Source of the DNA: Bacillota bacterium
GTDB taxonomy: Bacteria; Bacillota; Clostridia; Acetivibrionales; DTU013
Length of the DNA: 43,147 nucleotides
Direction of reading: 5' to 3'
NCBI GenBank assembly: GCA_023411645.1
Contig: JAEYON010000105.1
Coordinates: 1 to 43,147 of the forward strand
The notes under the pieces are model-generated. The model worked only from the letters and a program-made list of their open reading frames with translations. It was not told the DNA's origin and did no database searches. Positions 41,942 to 43,147 of this stretch are shown here, piece after piece (position 1 is the first letter of the stretch; each line of letters begins with the position of its first letter). Made by a program: the position numbers and the translations under genes.

Positions 41942-42673
41942 ATGAGGCTGAAGCTTATTTGCTGTGATGTTTTAACTCGTGAGATATGTCATGAGTTATA
42001 TGCTACCCCCAATACGGTTGACCCGATATTTACATCAAAGGGCGCCCATGAAAAGCCTGAATATCTTCACGGACTGATCCAGAAAGAGATTGACAAAGCG
42101 GATAAAGAAGGCTGCTATGCTGCTGTAATTTTAGGCTATGGTCTTTGCGGAAATGCTGCTGACGGTCTTATGGCAAGGTCCATTCCTCTTGTTATTCCAA
42201 GAGCGCATGACTGCTGCACGCTGTTTCTTGGTTCAAAGAAAAAATTCATTGAATATTTTGGCGAGAATCCGAGTCTGGAATGGGGTTCGTCGGGATACAT
42301 GGAAAGAGGAGACTCGTATATCAGGCAGACACAAACAGGTAAATTGCTGGGTATTGATCTGGACTATGAACAGCTTGTGGAACGGTATGGCGAGGAAAAT
42401 GCGGAATTTATCCGGGAAACGCTGTATCCTGAGCGACCCGGCAGCGAACTGATCTTTATTGACATGCCCGAGACCAGTCACTTGGGGTATCTTGACAGGA
42501 TGCGGGAGCTTGCTGAAGAAGCCGGTAAAGACTTAAAGACTTTTCAGGGGGACATACACCTGATCAGAGCGTTGCTGGAGGGTAACTGGGATGATGATGA
42601 GTTTCTGGTAGTTCCTCCGGGCAAGTCGATAAAAGCGGTCTATGATAAGGATATCATCATGACCGTTGAGTAA
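41942..42673 (+). CDS. DUF1638 family protein
   Basis: The 243-residue protein reads LKLICCDVLTREICHELYAT at the start, then AVILGYGLCGNAADGL and LVIPRAHDCCTLFLGS, the layout of DUF1638 proteins that recur beside corrinoid methyltransferase genes in anaerobes. Conserved Cys residues (CC at 8-9 and 96-97, C in LCGN) and His suggest metal or corrinoid binding. There is no signal peptide. GGGAG lies about nine bases before ATG. Its function is unknown; the context (corrinoid protein before, RACo after) points to methyl transfer. Confidence 0.82.
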   Translation: MRLKLICCDVLTREICHELYATPNTVDPIFTSKGAHEKPEYLHGLIQKEIDKADKEGCYAAVILGYGLCGNAADGLMARSIPLVIPRAHDCCTLFLGSKKKFIEYFGENPSLEWGSSGYMERGDSYIRQTQTGKLLGIDLDYEQLVERYGEENAEFIRETLYPERPGSELIFIDMPETSHLGYLDRMRELAEEAGKDLKTFQGDIHLIRALLEGNWDDDEFLVVPPGKSIKAVYDKDIIMTVE

Positions 42674-42731
42674 GTGGCAATATGATATTACGAGGCGCTA
42701 TAAAAAATGTGGGATTGGCGGGGAAAGGCAT

Positions 42732-43147
42732 TTGGAGCACAAGTTAAAAATCCGTCGCGAAGAGGGTATAAACGAACATTTAGTGGAATCCGGAACTAAT
42801 CTGCTTCAGTTTCTCAACGCAAGCGGATTTTTTGCTGGGGTGGAAAGCTATTGCAACGGAAACGGAACGTGCGGCAAGTGTAAAGTAAGGGTTTGTGGAC
42901 AGCTTTCGGAGCCTTCCGAAGCGGAGAGAAGGCTTTTAGGAGAGAATGCTCTTGAAAATGGCTTCCGTCTGGCCTGTTATATCAATGTATTCACAGACAT
43001 GGATGTATATTTGTCAAACCAGCAAGTCAAAGCCCAAATTGCAGCTGAAGGAAAGCAAATCGATACCGGATCGGATCCGCTCATTGTAAAAAAACTATTA
43101 ACATTGAATCCCCCTGATAGGGACAACCAGGAATCAGATCTGGAGAA
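42732..43147 (+). CDS. RACo-like corrinoid activation protein, N-terminal part (cut by window end)
   Basis: The frame is open from about 42732 to the end. It begins with a 2Fe-2S ferredoxin domain: C41, C47, C50 in SYCNGNGTCGKCKVRV, then C82 in FRLACYINVF. That cluster spacing and the following linker match RACo/RamA-type proteins, which use ATP and an Fe-S cluster to bring inactive Co(II) corrinoid back to Co(I). The ASKHA ATPase domain lies beyond the window. The start is uncertain: TTG at 42732 with GGGG eight bases upstream is my choice; no in-frame ATG is near. Confidence 0.85.
   Translation, partial: MEHKLKIRREEGINEHLVESGTNLLQFLNASGFFAGVESYCNGNGTCGKCKVRVCGQLSEPSEAERRLLGENALENGFRLACYINVFTDMDVYLSNQQVKAQIAAEGKQIDTGSDPLIVKKLLTLNPPDRDNQESDLE

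Noticed and set aside
42682..42747. Short ATG frame before the RACo-like gene
   Set aside because: It encodes about 21 residues in a different frame, lacks a ribosome site and resembles nothing; it does not help to place the RACo start.

Overview
The window looks like the chromosome of an anaerobic, low-to-moderate-GC Firmicute of the class Clostridia. The pointers are a T-box leader on metG, a purine riboswitch, an ECF transporter, LplBC-type sugar permeases without their own ATPase, membrane-anchored AraC regulators, an EtfA with a fused ferredoxin domain, the FchA/FolD pair of one-carbon metabolism, and a corrinoid protein beside a RACo-type reductive activator. Together they suggest a plant-glycan-using, possibly acetogen-like anaerobe. 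No species can be named from the sequence alone.

Layout. (1) 1-3030 is a scarred region: a decayed copy of the transporter gene found intact at 7959, a short group II intron 5' end, the T-box-controlled methionyl-tRNA synthetase metG on the minus strand, three 41-bp tandem repeats plus an inverted copy, and a truncated SGNH hydrolase next to 24-bp repeats. (2) 2991-7780 is a single unit: sigma-A promoter, purine riboswitch with a terminator, phosphoribosyltransferase, fused two-domain ECF ATPase, EcfT, a creatininase-family amidohydrolase, an S component and a strong terminator. This is the best candidate for an undescribed system: salvage of a purine-like compound. (3) 7790-9861 holds an ion-transporter-superfamily permease with a possible leader RNA, and a convergent DUF2935 protein. 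(4) 9988-20640 is an arabinan/arabinoxylan region with three intracellular GH51 arabinofuranosidases and an MFS transporter. It is interrupted by a TetM-like GTPase fused to a Rae1/YacP-type NYN nuclease, which is preceded by an overlapping 17-codon ORF, and by a lone TadG-like gene. (5) 20712-26102 holds an acyl-CoA dehydrogenase with EtfB and ferredoxin-EtfA, then about 600 bp of decayed and highly structured DNA, then fchA-folD. (6) 26161-31525 holds a Gfo/Idh oxidoreductase and a TIM-barrel sugar isomerase divergent from two AraC-type regulators. (7) 31571-41058 is a long operon: lipoprotein binding protein, two permeases, a UroD-like protein, an ADP-ribosylglycohydrolase-family protein, a GarR-like reductase, an RraA-family protein, an HpcH/HpaI aldolase and a type-2 malate/lactate dehydrogenase. 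(8) 41205 to the end holds a corrinoid protein, a DUF1638 protein and the start of a RACo-like activator, which is cut by the window edge.

How the parts fit. Regions 4, 6 and 7 read as sugar or sugar-acid catabolism. In region 7 the aldolase and the tartronate-semialdehyde-type reductase match the logic of aldarate breakdown (pyruvate plus a C3 semialdehyde, then glycerate), but the UroD-like and ADP-ribosylglycohydrolase-like members are not part of any route I know. Regions 5 and 8 carry one-carbon and low-potential electron chemistry: FolD lacks the residues needed for cyclohydrolase activity and sits next to FchA, which can supply it; ferredoxin-EtfA points to flavin-based electron bifurcation; and the corrinoid protein with RACo points to methyl transfer. 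All functions are read from motifs and gene context; no database search was run.
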